Shown: positions 1-9,540, counted from the first letter of the stretch. The stretch is 58,237 nucleotides of DNA from an uncultured Elusimicrobia bacterium (GCA_903917735.1 CAIXBR010000041.1:1-58237), one strand, 5' to 3'. The notes: a model not told the origin generated them from the sequence alone. A program made the numbers and translations.

Positions 1-114
1 AAGAAAGATTCTAGAGCAACTCATCGAAGCTAATATTCGTATTTTCAGGAACGGCACTGGGAATTGATAGGTGGCATCATACTTGTGGGTAATAGAAAGG
101 TGGTGTGGGAGGAC

Positions 115-137
115 GGCGGGTGAACTAATCACCCGCC
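115..137. repeat. Stem-loop upstream of protease promoter
   Basis: The seven-base arm GGCGGGT at 115-121 is complementary to ACCCGCC at 131-137, with a nine-base loop. No T-run follows, so it is not a classical intrinsic terminator. It could end a transcript entering from the left edge, or it may simply be a GC-rich dyad. The first 200 bases hold no convincing gene. Confidence 0.35.
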
Positions 138-200
138 TCCTGCCCGATTTGTATGTTCCGGCCTGGTCCTAAGGGCCTATATTGCCCTAGTCCCTCCGGG

Positions 201-233
201 GGTTGACATTCGTCAACCTAAACGCCATAATAT
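201..233 (+). promoter_or_regulatory. Sigma-70-type promoter with overlapping operator-like dyad
   Basis: A perfect -35 box TTGACA lies at 203-208 and a -10 box CATAAT at 226-231, with a 17-bp spacer. The -35 box sits inside a perfect inverted repeat, GGTTGA (201-206) and TCAACC (213-218) with a six-base centre, which is a typical layout for a repressor site. The predicted transcription start near 238 excludes the ATG at 232 and supports the protease start at 256. The promoter is read directly from the sequence; the regulator is unknown. Confidence 0.7.
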
Positions 234-255
234 GGGTGTAGGCGCGGTGAATATT

Positions 256-1437
256 ATGAAATTCAGGATACTGACCTCGATCTTGGCGGCGGCGGCCCTT
301 GCGGGGAGCTGCGTCATGCTGCGCGCCGGCGGCATCGGCCGCAATCCCAATGTCGTTCCTGTTTCCTATTACGGTGAAAAGAACCTCAAGGACTATAACG
401 AAGCCGGCCAGATAATGAAGAGGCTTTCCGAGTCCACAGCGGCCCTTTTCCCGGCCAAGGCCCTCCCTTATGACGCGGCCGCCGGGGTTTACAGCCTTAA
501 GAACGAATCCCTCAAAGACAAATACAATCTCGGCGAGGATGAGACGTTCGCTTCGCAGACGGTGGGGGCCTACTGCTCGGGCGCCCTGGTAGGCGACGAC
601 CTGCTGCTGACCGCCGGTCATTGTTTCAAGCCGCACGCCCACGGCCTGCCCTGTGCGGATATTAAGATAGTGTTCGGCTACGCGGTCACCCAGAGAGGGC
701 AAAATCCTTCTTCTTTCAAGGCCGATAACGTCTATTCCTGCAAAAAGATAATCTCCCAGAAGGTGCAGGATGACAGGCATAATTTCATCTGCAAGGATGG
801 AACCTGCACCAACAGCCCCATCATAGGCGACGGGGTGGACTACGCTTTAGTGCAGCTTGACCGCAAGGTGCGGGGCCGCCCGGCGCTGGCCATAAGCCGC
901 ACCCGGGTGGGCAAGGACGTTTCGGTGGGGGTTATCGGCTATCCCAGCGGGATGCCCGTCAAGATACAGGAAGAAGGGGCGGCGGTGCGCAGCGTTACCA
1001 GCAAGGGATATTTCGTAACGAACCTTGACACTTTTGCCGGCAATTCCGGCAGCCCGGTCTTCAACATGGCGACGCATAAGATAGAGGGTGTGCTGGTGCG
1101 GGGCGGCGTGGACTACGTCTACACTGCGGGCGGTACGGTAGTTGAAGATCCAGGGCGCCCGTCCGATTATGCCACCGGCCGGGCCAATGTGTATCCCCAG
1201 GACGGCGGCCGCGGAGAGGATGTGACCTTCTCCGCCGAGTTCCAGGCGCTTATCCCCCAGAGCGACATGGAAACATATCTGAATTCGACGCAGAAACCGG
1301 AAACCCGCCCGCAGACCGGTACCCAGCCCAGGGCGGTGCCTGCCATCTATTACCCGGGGCAGAACGGCGGGGTTAAGGCGCAGCCGGCCATTTACATCGT
1401 GCCGGAGCCTTCAACTCCCGAACCGACAATGATTTGA
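256..1437 (+). CDS. Secreted trypsin-like serine protease (S1 fold)
   Basis: This 393-residue protein has an N-terminal signal sequence (about residues 1-25, with MKFRILTSILAAAALAGSC at the front). A chymotrypsin-fold catalytic triad follows: His122 in TAGHC, Asp195 in DYALVQLD and Ser264 in GNSGSPV. Cysteines at 108, 123, 133, 162, 179 and 184 could form disulfides, as expected outside the cytoplasm. The C-terminal ~100 residues are Pro/Gln-rich and probably disordered. An in-frame ATG at 232 lies inside the -10 region, so the start at 256 is preferred. It likely cleaves peptide substrates in the periplasm or outside the cell; the natural substrate cannot be read from the sequence. It stands alone with its own promoter and converges on the next gene. 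Confidence 0.85.
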   Translation: MKFRILTSILAAAALAGSCVMLRAGGIGRNPNVVPVSYYGEKNLKDYNEAGQIMKRLSESTAALFPAKALPYDAAAGVYSLKNESLKDKYNLGEDETFASQTVGAYCSGALVGDDLLLTAGHCFKPHAHGLPCADIKIVFGYAVTQRGQNPSSFKADNVYSCKKIISQKVQDDRHNFICKDGTCTNSPIIGDGVDYALVQLDRKVRGRPALAISRTRVGKDVSVGVIGYPSGMPVKIQEEGAAVRSVTSKGYFVTNLDTFAGNSGSPVFNMATHKIEGVLVRGGVDYVYTAGGTVVEDPGRPSDYATGRANVYPQDGGRGEDVTFSAEFQALIPQSDMETYLNSTQKPETRPQTGTQPRAVPAIYYPGQNGGVKAQPAIYIVPEPSTPEPTMI

Positions 1438-1462
1438 CGCTGCGCTAATAAGCAGCCAAGCA

Positions 1463-1495
1463 GAAAGGGGCGTCCCCAACGGGCCGCCCCCTTTC
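1463..1495. terminator. Bidirectional terminator-like hairpin
   Basis: The arm GAAAGGGGCG (1463-1472) pairs with CGCCCCCTTTC (1485-1495) with one bulged base. It sits between the convergent protease and GGDEF genes, so it could serve both. The T-tract after the stem is short. Confidence 0.5.
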
Positions 1496-1515
1496 ATTTG
1501 CGCTGTGCTGCCGGC

Positions 1516-3228
1516 CTAATCTTTGCGGCGGTCCATTATGTAGTGGCTCTTGTCGTAGGCCTTGGCGCCTTTCTTGAGCTCGGTGCCGATGTTGCTTACC
1601 TGCGCGAAGGAATGCAGCGGGCGGGTGGAATTATGAACTATGCCGATAGCTATTGAGAGAAAGGGGAATTTCATTATGTTGCCCTGCCTGTCCGTGGCCA
1701 CTATGTGCCCTCGCTCGCGGTCGGCCTTGCTGTAGAAGGAGGGGGCTATCTCGTCAAAGCCGTTGACTATGCGCTTGGCCAGTTCCTCGCAGCGTTCGAA
1801 GTCCGTCACCACTATGAAGTCGTCACCGCCTATGTGGCCTATGAAATCCTCGCAATTCTCGTTCTGTATGGTCAGCTTTACCAGAAGGTTCGCCGTGGCC
1901 TTGAGCACGCGGTCACCGGACTCGAAACCGTAGGTGTCGTTGTAGGCCTTGAAATTGTTCAGGTCCACGTAAAGCACGGCGAACGGGGCGCCTTTCTGTA
2001 TCTCGCGCTCCACGCGCGCCTGTATGGAGGGATTGCCGGGCAGCTTGGACAGGGGGTTCGTGTCCAGCACCTGCTTGTTGCGTTTCAGTATCATCCGGAT
2101 GCGGGCCACCAGCTCGTCGGAGTCCACGGGCTTTATCAGGTAGTCATCTATGCCCATGCTGAGGCCTTTCAGTTTGGTGCGCTTCTCTCCCAGGCCGGTA
2201 ACGATGATTATCGGTATATGCGCGAAAACAGGGTTGTTTTTCAGGTCCTGCGCCACTTCAAGGCCGTCCTTGCGCGGCATGTTGTAGTCCAGGACTATGA
2301 TATCGGGGTTCGTCTCGAAGACAGCCGTCAGCGCCTCTACCCCGTCCGTGGCGGTGACCACCTCGAAACCGGCGGCTTCCACCATTTCCTTCATCAGGAA
2401 CAGCAGCTCGGTCTGATCGTCGGCCAGCAGCACTTTCGGGCGGACCGCCTTCTGCGGTTCGGCCGCCGGGCCCTCCCCGGCGGTCTGCTCCTCTATCAGC
2501 TTTAAAAGCAGGTCGCCCGGGATCTCGCGCGCCACTATCTCCGGGAGGCCGGTGAGGATGCCGCGCTCCTGGTAATTTTCAAGGCGCAGGGCGCTAAGGA
2601 CTATTATCGGGATCTCCGCGGTGTCCGCGGAGTCCTGCATTTCCTCCATGATGGCAAAGCCGTCCTTGCGGGGCATCATGATGTCGAGCAGCAGCGCCTC
2701 CGGCTTCTCGGCGCGCAGCCGGTCCAGCACCTGAAGCGGATCGTTCACCACCACGGGGCGGTAGTTGTTCGCCTCCAGGAACATCTTCACCAGGTCGGAA
2801 AATTCCGTGTCGTCGTCGGCCACCATTACCGCGGGCTGTTCTCCCGGCCTGGCTTGCGGCACGGCTTTCTGCAGGGCGGTTTTCAGGGCCTCGAAATCCA
2901 CCGGCTTGTTGAGGTAGCCGCAGACCCTGGGGGAGGGACCGGTGACTATTTCCATTTTCGGGGTCTGCGAGAATACTATTATCTTCTGGGTTTCGGTGAA
3001 GGGGTTCTTCTTAATCTCGTTTATGAAATCCAGAGGGTTAAAGGTCTGTATCAGGATGTTCAGTATCACCAGGTCCGGCTTCCAGTTCTGCACGGCGGTG
3101 ATGGCCTGCTGGTAATTGGCGACGGTCTGGACGTGGTAGCCGTGGCCCTCAAGGAAGGTAGTCAGCTTGCCCGCGGCGGCTCCGTCGGAGTCCACGAGAA
3201 GTATATTTTTATCGGCGGCTGCTGCCAT
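1516..3228 (-). CDS. Triple-receiver response regulator with GGDEF output domain
   Basis: This 570-residue protein has three CheY-like receiver domains (about residues 7-122, 133-246 and 265-383) followed by a GGDEF diguanylate cyclase domain (about 392-560). Receiver 3 is canonical, with Asp314 as phosphoacceptor in LDYNMPRKDG and the conserved KP near 366-367. Receiver 2 keeps Asp182 but lacks the usual KP pair. Receiver 1 has Asn57 where the phosphoacceptor Asp should be, so it is probably a pseudo-receiver. The catalytic signature reads GGDDF (467-471), an accepted variant of GGDEF, so cyclic-di-GMP synthesis is plausible. There is no membrane segment, so it is cytoplasmic. No partner kinase is adjacent. 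It is divergent from the ATP synthase operon. Confidence 0.88.
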   Translation of the reverse strand: MAAAADKNILLVDSDGAAAGKLTTFLEGHGYHVQTVANYQQAITAVQNWKPDLVILNILIQTFNPLDFINEIKKNPFTETQKIIVFSQTPKMEIVTGPSPRVCGYLNKPVDFEALKTALQKAVPQARPGEQPAVMVADDDTEFSDLVKMFLEANNYRPVVVNDPLQVLDRLRAEKPEALLLDIMMPRKDGFAIMEEMQDSADTAEIPIIVLSALRLENYQERGILTGLPEIVAREIPGDLLLKLIEEQTAGEGPAAEPQKAVRPKVLLADDQTELLFLMKEMVEAAGFEVVTATDGVEALTAVFETNPDIIVLDYNMPRKDGLEVAQDLKNNPVFAHIPIIIVTGLGEKRTKLKGLSMGIDDYLIKPVDSDELVARIRMILKRNKQVLDTNPLSKLPGNPSIQARVEREIQKGAPFAVLYVDLNNFKAYNDTYGFESGDRVLKATANLLVKLTIQNENCEDFIGHIGGDDFIVVTDFERCEELAKRIVNGFDEIAPSFYSKADRERGHIVATDRQGNIMKFPFLSIAIGIVHNSTRPLHSFAQVSNIGTELKKGAKAYDKSHYIMDRRKD

Positions 3229-3288
3229 GTTCTGATTTTACCATTTTATTTTTAAGGGAATTATGCGGATAACGTAGTTGGCTAACCT

Positions 3289-3364
3289 GAAAGTTGCAGC
3301 AGCAACTTTCCGCCCGCATAGCGCTGGGCCCTCGGCCCGACCAGCGGGGAATCCTGCAGGATTC
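3289..3364. repeat. Three consecutive dyads upstream of the ATP synthase operon
   Basis: Three stem-loops follow one another. GAAAGTTGC (3289-3297) pairs with GCAACTTTC (3302-3310) around a four-base loop. CGCTGG (3322-3327) pairs with CCAGCG (3341-3346). GAATCCTGCAGGATTC (3349-3364) is a perfect 16-bp palindrome. They occupy the 154-bp gap between divergent genes, so they are operator or leader elements rather than terminators of either neighbour. Confidence 0.6.
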
Positions 3365-3382
3365 GGGTTAAAAATGTAGAAT

Positions 3383-3613
3383 ATGCGTATGCCGAAACAG
3401 CCGGAGAATTACTGGGATTACGCCCAGATAGGCCTGGAGCTGGCGGCGTCGGTCCTGCTCGGCTTCTGGGCCGGCTACCAGCTGGATAAAAAGCTGGGCA
3501 CCTCGCCCTGGCTTATGCTGGGCTGCACGGCCGTCGGCATGGCGACCGGGTTCTACGTGGTGGCGCGCGAGCTCTTTAAGGACGGGAAGCCTCCCGCCGG
3601 GGGGAAAGCGTGA
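3383..3613 (+). CDS. atpZ: AtpZ/AtpI-type ATP synthase accessory membrane protein
   Basis: This 76-residue protein has two predicted transmembrane helices (about residues 15-35 and 42-62) separated by the short polar loop DKKLGTSPW. This is the usual shape of the AtpZ/AtpI family encoded ahead of F-type ATPase genes. Family members are thought to help assemble the c-ring or to bring Mg2+ to it. No Shine-Dalgarno sequence precedes the start. A TAGAAT hexamer at 3377-3382 abuts the ATG, so the message may be leaderless; the second in-frame ATG at 3389 is an alternative. It overlaps the next gene by four bases, which suggests translational coupling. Confidence 0.75.
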   Translation: MRMPKQPENYWDYAQIGLELAASVLLGFWAGYQLDKKLGTSPWLMLGCTAVGMATGFYVVARELFKDGKPPAGGKA

Positions 3614-3897
3614 TAGGCTCTCCCTGGGCGGCGGCGCTTTACGGTTCTTTGGCAGGGGCCATGGCCGGGTGGCTGTCCAGGCTGGCCCTTAAAAGGGTGC
3701 TGAATTCAGGCGACGCCGCCTTTTATTCCGTCTTCGTAGGCGGTATCTTCGCGCGGCTGGCGCTGTTGACGGCGGCGGTTTGTCTGCTCCGTCATGAAAA
3801 ATATATAATTATTATCGCGTTCACGTCCTCTCTTATAATAGTTCAAATGGTTTTCGAGGTTTTTCCGCTGAAACATGGAACTAAAAGAAATACTTGA
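3610..3897 (+). CDS. Small AtpI-like membrane protein
   Basis: This 95-residue hydrophobic protein starts with GTG, overlapping the stop of the preceding gene. It has about three transmembrane segments (roughly residues 5-22, 35-58 and 62-82). Position between atpZ and atpB, size and topology match the poorly conserved ATP synthase subunit I. Members of this family assist c-ring assembly but are usually dispensable. The 3' end overlaps the atpB start by 23 bases. Function is inferred from position and topology; there is no diagnostic motif. Confidence 0.6.
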   Translation: MIGSPWAAALYGSLAGAMAGWLSRLALKRVLNSGDAAFYSVFVGGIFARLALLTAAVCLLRHEKYIIIIAFTSSLIIVQMVFEVFPLKHGTKRNT

Positions 3898-4636
3898 GCA
3901 CCATGTCGTAGACCATATCTGGTCCTGGGTGGTTTTGGGCCCGCTCCACCTTCCCATTTCCAAACATCTGCTGATGATGGTGATAGCGGGCCTCATCCTT
4001 CTCGTGGGCTTCCCGCTGCTCATACGCAGCCGCTCTGCCGCGCTGGCGCCGTTCCGGGCGATGATAGAGATAGTGGTGCTGTTCCTGCGCGACGATATCG
4101 TGCTGCCGAACCTCGGCATTAAAGGCGCGGCCTATGTCGGCTACTTCGCTACGCTGTTCTTCTTTATTCTGATCATGAACCTGATAGGCCTGGTGCCTTA
4201 CGGCGCCACGGCCACCGGCAACCTGGCCGTTACGGCGGGTCTCGCTATAACCAGTTTCCTGCTGATAAATTTCTCCGGCATAAAGGAGCAGGGGCTGATA
4301 GGCTACTTCAGCCACCTGGTGCCCAAGGGCGTGCCGGGCTGGCTGTACCCGCTGATGTTCCCGATAGAGCTGATGGGCCTGGTGATCAAGACCTTCGCCC
4401 TGGCCATCCGGCTTTTCGCCAATATGATAGCCGGGCACATAGTGATATTGGTTTTCATCAGCTTTATTTTCATCTTCGGCTCTTTCGGGGCGGCTGTGGG
4501 GCTGGGCGTGGCGCCCATTTCGGTGGGTTTGGTGCTGTTCACGCTGCTGCTGGAACTGCTGGTGGCCTTCCTGCAGGCTTACGTTTTCGTAACGCTGACG
4601 GCTATCTTCACCGGCGCGGCGATGCACCCGCACTAG
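3875..4636 (+). CDS. atpB: F-type ATP synthase subunit a
   Basis: This 253-residue polytopic membrane protein is the stator half of the ion path in Fo. The essential arginine is Arg179, in the helix segment FALAIRLFANMIAGHIV, and faces the c-ring carboxylate. The final helices (about 195-245) complete the half-channels. Length is normal for the family. The start overlaps the preceding small membrane gene by 23 bases, typical of tight coupling in atp operons. Confidence 0.95.
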   Translation: MELKEILEHHVVDHIWSWVVLGPLHLPISKHLLMMVIAGLILLVGFPLLIRSRSAALAPFRAMIEIVVLFLRDDIVLPNLGIKGAAYVGYFATLFFFILIMNLIGLVPYGATATGNLAVTAGLAITSFLLINFSGIKEQGLIGYFSHLVPKGVPGWLYPLMFPIELMGLVIKTFALAIRLFANMIAGHIVILVFISFIFIFGSFGAAVGLGVAPISVGLVLFTLLLELLVAFLQAYVFVTLTAIFTGAAMHPH

Positions 4637-4671
4637 GGACTGACTGATTTAGGACGGTTTTAATATTACAC

Positions 4672-4677
4672 GGAGGT
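4672..4677 (+). promoter_or_regulatory. Strong ribosome-binding site before atpE
   Basis: GGAGGT lies seven bases before the atpE ATG at 4685. It is the best Shine-Dalgarno match in the operon. This fits the need for many copies of subunit c per ATP synthase. Confidence 0.7.
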
Positions 4678-4684
4678 AGTACAA

Positions 4685-4978
4685 ATGAACGACATGACAT
4701 TTATCGGACTCGGCTATATCGGCGCCGGTCTCGGCGCGGGCCTCACGCTGATCGGCGCGGGCCTGGGCATAGGCAAACTGGCCGCCAGCGCCCTGGAGGG
4801 CACCGCCCGCCAGCCGGAAGCCGGCGGCGCGCTGCGCACCACCATGATCATCGCCGCGGCCCTTATAGAAGGTCTCGCGTTCCTGGCGCTGGTCATCTGC
4901 ATGCTGGCCGTTATGAACTTCGCCATGCCCAAGAGCGAAGCCGCCCCGGCCGCGCCTCAGACACAGGCGACGAAGTAG
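4685..4978 (+). CDS. atpE: F-type ATP synthase subunit c
   Basis: This 97-residue hairpin proteolipid forms the rotor ring. Helix 1 is glycine-rich (about residues 8-35), the polar loop contains ARQPE (41-45), and helix 2 carries the ion-binding carboxylate Glu62 in ALIEGLAFLALVI. The positions that hold Gln and Ser in Na+-translocating rings (Q32 and S66 of Ilyobacter) are Ile29 and Gly63 here, so a proton is the likely coupling ion. A polar Ala/Pro-rich tail of about 18 residues follows helix 2 and is longer than usual. Confidence 0.95.
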   Translation: MNDMTFIGLGYIGAGLGAGLTLIGAGLGIGKLAASALEGTARQPEAGGALRTTMIIAAALIEGLAFLALVICMLAVMNFAMPKSEAAPAAPQTQATK

Positions 4979-4986
4979 GGGAAGGC

Positions 4987-5084
4987 GGGGGTCAAGAGTC
5001 CTGGGTCATGAGACAGAATCTGTCCCGCGACCCTTGACCCGCGACAAGCGCAGTCTTGCTGCGCTCGACCCATGACTCGTAGAT
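4987..5084. repeat. Dyad-rich spacer between atpE and atpF
   Basis: This 119-bp gap interrupts an otherwise tight operon. GGGTCAAGAG (from 4988) pairs with CCCTTGACCC (5031-5040) with one mismatch and encloses the near-palindrome GACAGAATCTGTC (5012-5024). Further copies of the GGGTCA/TGACCC words occur at 5003 and near 5067. An RNA hairpin here could shield the abundant atpE message or damp downstream expression. Confidence 0.5.
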
Positions 5085-5097
5085 TCTGGAGTTCACT

Positions 5098-5616
5098 ATG
5101 GAAGCATTGATAAGGCCGGAATTCGGCCTGATGTTCTGGACCATAACCTGCTTTGTACTGCTGGCGCTGGTGCTGTCCAAAACGGCCTGGAAGCCGCTGC
5201 TGCAGGCCGTGGAGGAGCGCGAGCGCGCCATAAAGCACGACAGGGATTCCGCGGAGGCATCACGGGTAGCCGCCGACAAGGTCAGGGCGGAGCTGGACGT
5301 GCGGATGAACTCGTTCAGGAAAGAGGTGCAGAGCCGCATGGACGAAGCCCGCGCGGCCGCCGAGAAGGAAAAGGACATCCTGATCGAAGAGGCCCGCAAG
5401 AGCGCCGGCATTATCGTGGAGTCGGCCAGGAAGGAAATAGAGGCCCAGAAGAATGAGGCCGCCCGCGACCTGAGGAGCAAGGTGGCGGAGCTTTCCGTAA
5501 TGGCCGCCGAGCGCATAATGATGAAGCATCTGGACCACCGGGCCAACACCGATCTGGCGTCCAAATATCTGGCCGAGCTGGAAAAAGAGAGGCCCGAACT
5601 TAAATTGGGAAACTGA
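5098..5616 (+). CDS. atpF: F-type ATP synthase subunit b
   Basis: This 172-residue peripheral-stalk subunit has one N-terminal transmembrane helix (about residues 10-29). A long charged helix follows (about 35-150), rich in Ala, Glu, Lys and Arg in heptad-like spacing, as expected for the b dimer coiled coil that links Fo to the delta subunit. It ends in TGATG, so its stop overlaps the atpH start by one base. Length is normal. Confidence 0.93.
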   Translation: MEALIRPEFGLMFWTITCFVLLALVLSKTAWKPLLQAVEERERAIKHDRDSAEASRVAADKVRAELDVRMNSFRKEVQSRMDEARAAAEKEKDILIEEARKSAGIIVESARKEIEAQKNEAARDLRSKVAELSVMAAERIMMKHLDHRANTDLASKYLAELEKERPELKLGN

Positions 5617-6170
5617 TGGATTCCGCCGCCAAGATACTCGCCAAACGCTATGCCAGGGCCTATATGGACCTGGATGGGAAAGCGCATTCCAAGGGGCTGG
5701 AGGCCGCGTCGCGCGAGAAGCTGGAAGACCTGCGCCGCGTGTTCGAAGCCGCCCGGCCGCACCTGAAGGTGCTCACGCACCCGGCGGTGAACGGGGCCGT
5801 GAAACTAGAGGTCCTGGAGAAGATACTCGGCGGCGGGTTCACCGGCCCGGCGGCGGCTTTTGCGGCGCTGCTGGTGCGCCAGAACCGGTTCGGGCTTCTT
5901 GAGGCTGTAATACAGGACTGCCTCGCCCTGAACTGCGATTTTTGCGGCGTCGTCCGCGCTGAAGTTTACAGCCGGTATCCGCTTTCCGAGGGCGAAGTGA
6001 AGCGGATAGACAGGATGCTCCACGGCATCACCGGCAAGAAAATAAACCTGAGGCAGATAATTTCCGAGCGCGTCATCGGCGGTTTCGAGATAAAAGTCGG
6101 CGACGCGCTGATAGACGCCACCGTGCGCGGCAGGCTGGAGGCCATGCGGGCCGGCCTGCTCGGCGCCTAA
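5616..6170 (+). CDS. atpH: F-type ATP synthase subunit delta
   Basis: This 184-residue protein belongs to the OSCP/delta family that caps F1 and holds the peripheral stalk. The N-terminal half is helical (AKRYARAYMDL at residues 8-18). The C-terminal part contains the conserved pattern IGGFEIKVGDALIDATVRGRL (split here as IGGFEIKVGD and ALIDATVRGRL). It is translationally coupled to atpF and lies 12 bases before atpA. Confidence 0.92.
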   Translation: MDSAAKILAKRYARAYMDLDGKAHSKGLEAASREKLEDLRRVFEAARPHLKVLTHPAVNGAVKLEVLEKILGGGFTGPAAAFAALLVRQNRFGLLEAVIQDCLALNCDFCGVVRAEVYSRYPLSEGEVKRIDRMLHGITGKKINLRQIISERVIGGFEIKVGDALIDATVRGRLEAMRAGLLGA

Positions 6171-6182
6171 CCAAAGGACCCT

Positions 6183-7697
<1,515 letters not shown>

Positions 7698-7704
7698 AGG
7701 ATAT

Positions 7705-8628
7705 ATGAAAAAGTACCTTGTTACCGGCGGCGCCGGGTTTATAGGCTCGAATATCGCCTTCGCCTTGGGAGAGGAGCGCAAGGCCAAGGTAGTGGTGCTG
7801 GACAATTTCTCTTCGGGGAACTACAAGAACCTGCTGGGCTTTGCCGGCGATATAATTTCCGACGATATACGCTCCCAGGCCTGGTTCGACAAGGTCGGTG
7901 AATTGGATGCGGTCTTCCATGAAGCCGCCATAGTGGACACCACCGTGAGCGAACAACGCGCGATGATGGAGGCCAACGTGGACGGTTTCCGCAACGTGCT
8001 CGAGTTCGCGCTGAAGGCCGGCGTCAAGCGCGTGATCTACGCCTCTTCGGCCGCTACCTATGGCAACGGCCCCACGCCGATGCGCGAAGAGACAGTTCCC
8101 GACCCCGAGAACGTTTACGGGTTCTCCAAGGCCATAATGGAGAACGTGGCGCGAGAGTTCGCCGAGGCGCACAAGGATATGACCCTGGTGGGCCTGCGTT
8201 ATTTCAACGTCTATGGCCCGCGCGAATATTACAAGGGAAAGATGGCCAGCATGATGTTCCAGCTGTACAACCAGATGAAAGCCGGCCGCCGCCCCCGCAT
8301 CTTCAAGTTCGGCGAGCAGCTGCGCGACTTCGTCTACGTGAAGGACATCGTGCGCGGCAACCTGAACGCGCTGGACGCGGAGAAGTGCTGCGTCTGCAAC
8401 CTGGCCAGCGGCAAGCCGGGCAATTTCAACGAGGTGGTGGAGGCGCTGAACAAGGCCATGAAGACGGACCTGGCGCCGGAGTATTTCGACAACCCGTATT
8501 CCTTCTACCAGAACAAGACGCACGCGGACCTGCGTCAGGCGAAGACCCTGCTGAACTACAGGCCGGAGTGGAACCTGGAGAACGGTATTGCGGACTACGT
8601 GAAGATCATGGAGAAGACCAGGATCTAA
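7705..8628 (+). CDS. hldD: ADP-L-glycero-D-manno-heptose 6-epimerase-like protein
   Basis: This 307-residue extended short-chain dehydrogenase/epimerase has the NAD(P)-binding motif TGGAGFIGS near the N-terminus and the catalytic pair YGFSK (Tyr/Lys). The segment YFNVYGPREYYKGKMAS and the later RDFVYVKDIV match HldD better than UDP-glucose epimerases. HldD makes the ADP-heptose used for lipopolysaccharide inner core. A TTG at 7690 would give a longer product, but the ATG at 7705 has GAGG a few bases upstream and is preferred. It is inserted between atpA and atpG on the same strand with gaps of 7 and 9 bases, so it is probably co-transcribed with the ATP synthase. A related sugar-nucleotide epimerase cannot be excluded. 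Confidence 0.8.
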   Translation: MKKYLVTGGAGFIGSNIAFALGEERKAKVVVLDNFSSGNYKNLLGFAGDIISDDIRSQAWFDKVGELDAVFHEAAIVDTTVSEQRAMMEANVDGFRNVLEFALKAGVKRVIYASSAATYGNGPTPMREETVPDPENVYGFSKAIMENVAREFAEAHKDMTLVGLRYFNVYGPREYYKGKMASMMFQLYNQMKAGRRPRIFKFGEQLRDFVYVKDIVRGNLNALDAEKCCVCNLASGKPGNFNEVVEALNKAMKTDLAPEYFDNPYSFYQNKTHADLRQAKTLLNYRPEWNLENGIADYVKIMEKTRI

Positions 8629-8637
8629 AGTTCAACT

Positions 8638-9540
8638 ATGGCCTCATTGCGAGACATCAGGAAGCACATTTCGTCTGTTAAGAGCATCAAACAGATAACC
8701 TACGCCATGAAAATGGTGGCAGCGGCGCGTATCAAGCGCGCACAGAGCGCCATTCTGGCCTCCCGGCCCTTCGCCGGGGAAATGGACCGCATGATAGCGG
8801 ACCTCTACTACGAACTGGACGAGGAGGACCTGGCCGGCACCGCGGCGCAGGAACTTTTCGAGGGGCGCAGCGCCGGCGGGACGCTGGCCCTGGTGTTGGT
8901 CACCGCGGACAAGGGGCTTTGCGGTTCGTTCAACACCAACCTGCTCAAGGCCGCGGCGGCCTGGCTGCGGGAGAACCGCGGCAGGAAGATCTCCGTGGTG
9001 GTGGTGGGACGCAAGGGCCGGGATTTCCTGCACAGGCTTAAGGGCCTGGACCTGGAGATAGCCCATGAGATGGTGGGGATATTCCCGAAGGCGGGCTATG
9101 TGCACGCCGAGCTGCTGTCCGAAGCTATATTGAAAATTTACACGGAACTCCCGGTGGAGAGCGTTACCCTTATCTATAACGAATTCAAATCCATGATCTC
9201 CCAGCGCATAGTGACGGACCGCCTGCTGCCGCTGAAACGCCATATCCTTGAAAAGGACCCCGCCACCACCCGCAAAGCCCGGGAGTTCTCTTTCGAGCCC
9301 GGCAAGACCGACCTGCTGCGCGCGTTGCTGCCGCGCCATATCGGCGCCCAGCTTTACAGGACGCTGCTGGAGTCCCAGGCGGCGGAGCTGGCGGCGCGCA
9401 TGAGCGCGATGGAGTCCGCCTCCAAGAACGCCTCCGAACTTATAGAGGGGCTCACTTTGAAGATGAACAAGACGCGCCAGGCGATGATAACCACCGAGCT
9501 GAACGAGATAGTGAGCGGCTCGGAAGCGCTGGGCGGGTAA
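8638..9540 (+). CDS. atpG: F-type ATP synthase subunit gamma
   Basis: This 300-residue central rotor shaft has the N-terminal signature IRKHISSVKSIKQITYAMKM and the C-terminal coiled-coil strand ending LTLKMNKTRQAMITTELNEI. These two helices form the axle inside the alpha/beta hexamer, and the middle holds the Rossmann-like domain (VTADKGLCGSFN). Length is normal. It sits between the epimerase gene and atpD. Confidence 0.96.
   Translation: MASLRDIRKHISSVKSIKQITYAMKMVAAARIKRAQSAILASRPFAGEMDRMIADLYYELDEEDLAGTAAQELFEGRSAGGTLALVLVTADKGLCGSFNTNLLKAAAAWLRENRGRKISVVVVGRKGRDFLHRLKGLDLEIAHEMVGIFPKAGYVHAELLSEAILKIYTELPVESVTLIYNEFKSMISQRIVTDRLLPLKRHILEKDPATTRKAREFSFEPGKTDLLRALLPRHIGAQLYRTLLESQAAELAARMSAMESASKNASELIEGLTLKMNKTRQAMITTELNEIVSGSEALGG

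Noticed and set aside
232..255. Upstream ATG for the serine protease
   Set aside because: It lies inside the -10 region of the predicted promoter, so it would not be in the transcript.
1705..2505. Plus-strand open frame inside the GGDEF gene
   Set aside because: It is a shadow of the minus-strand gene, whose domains are unambiguous.
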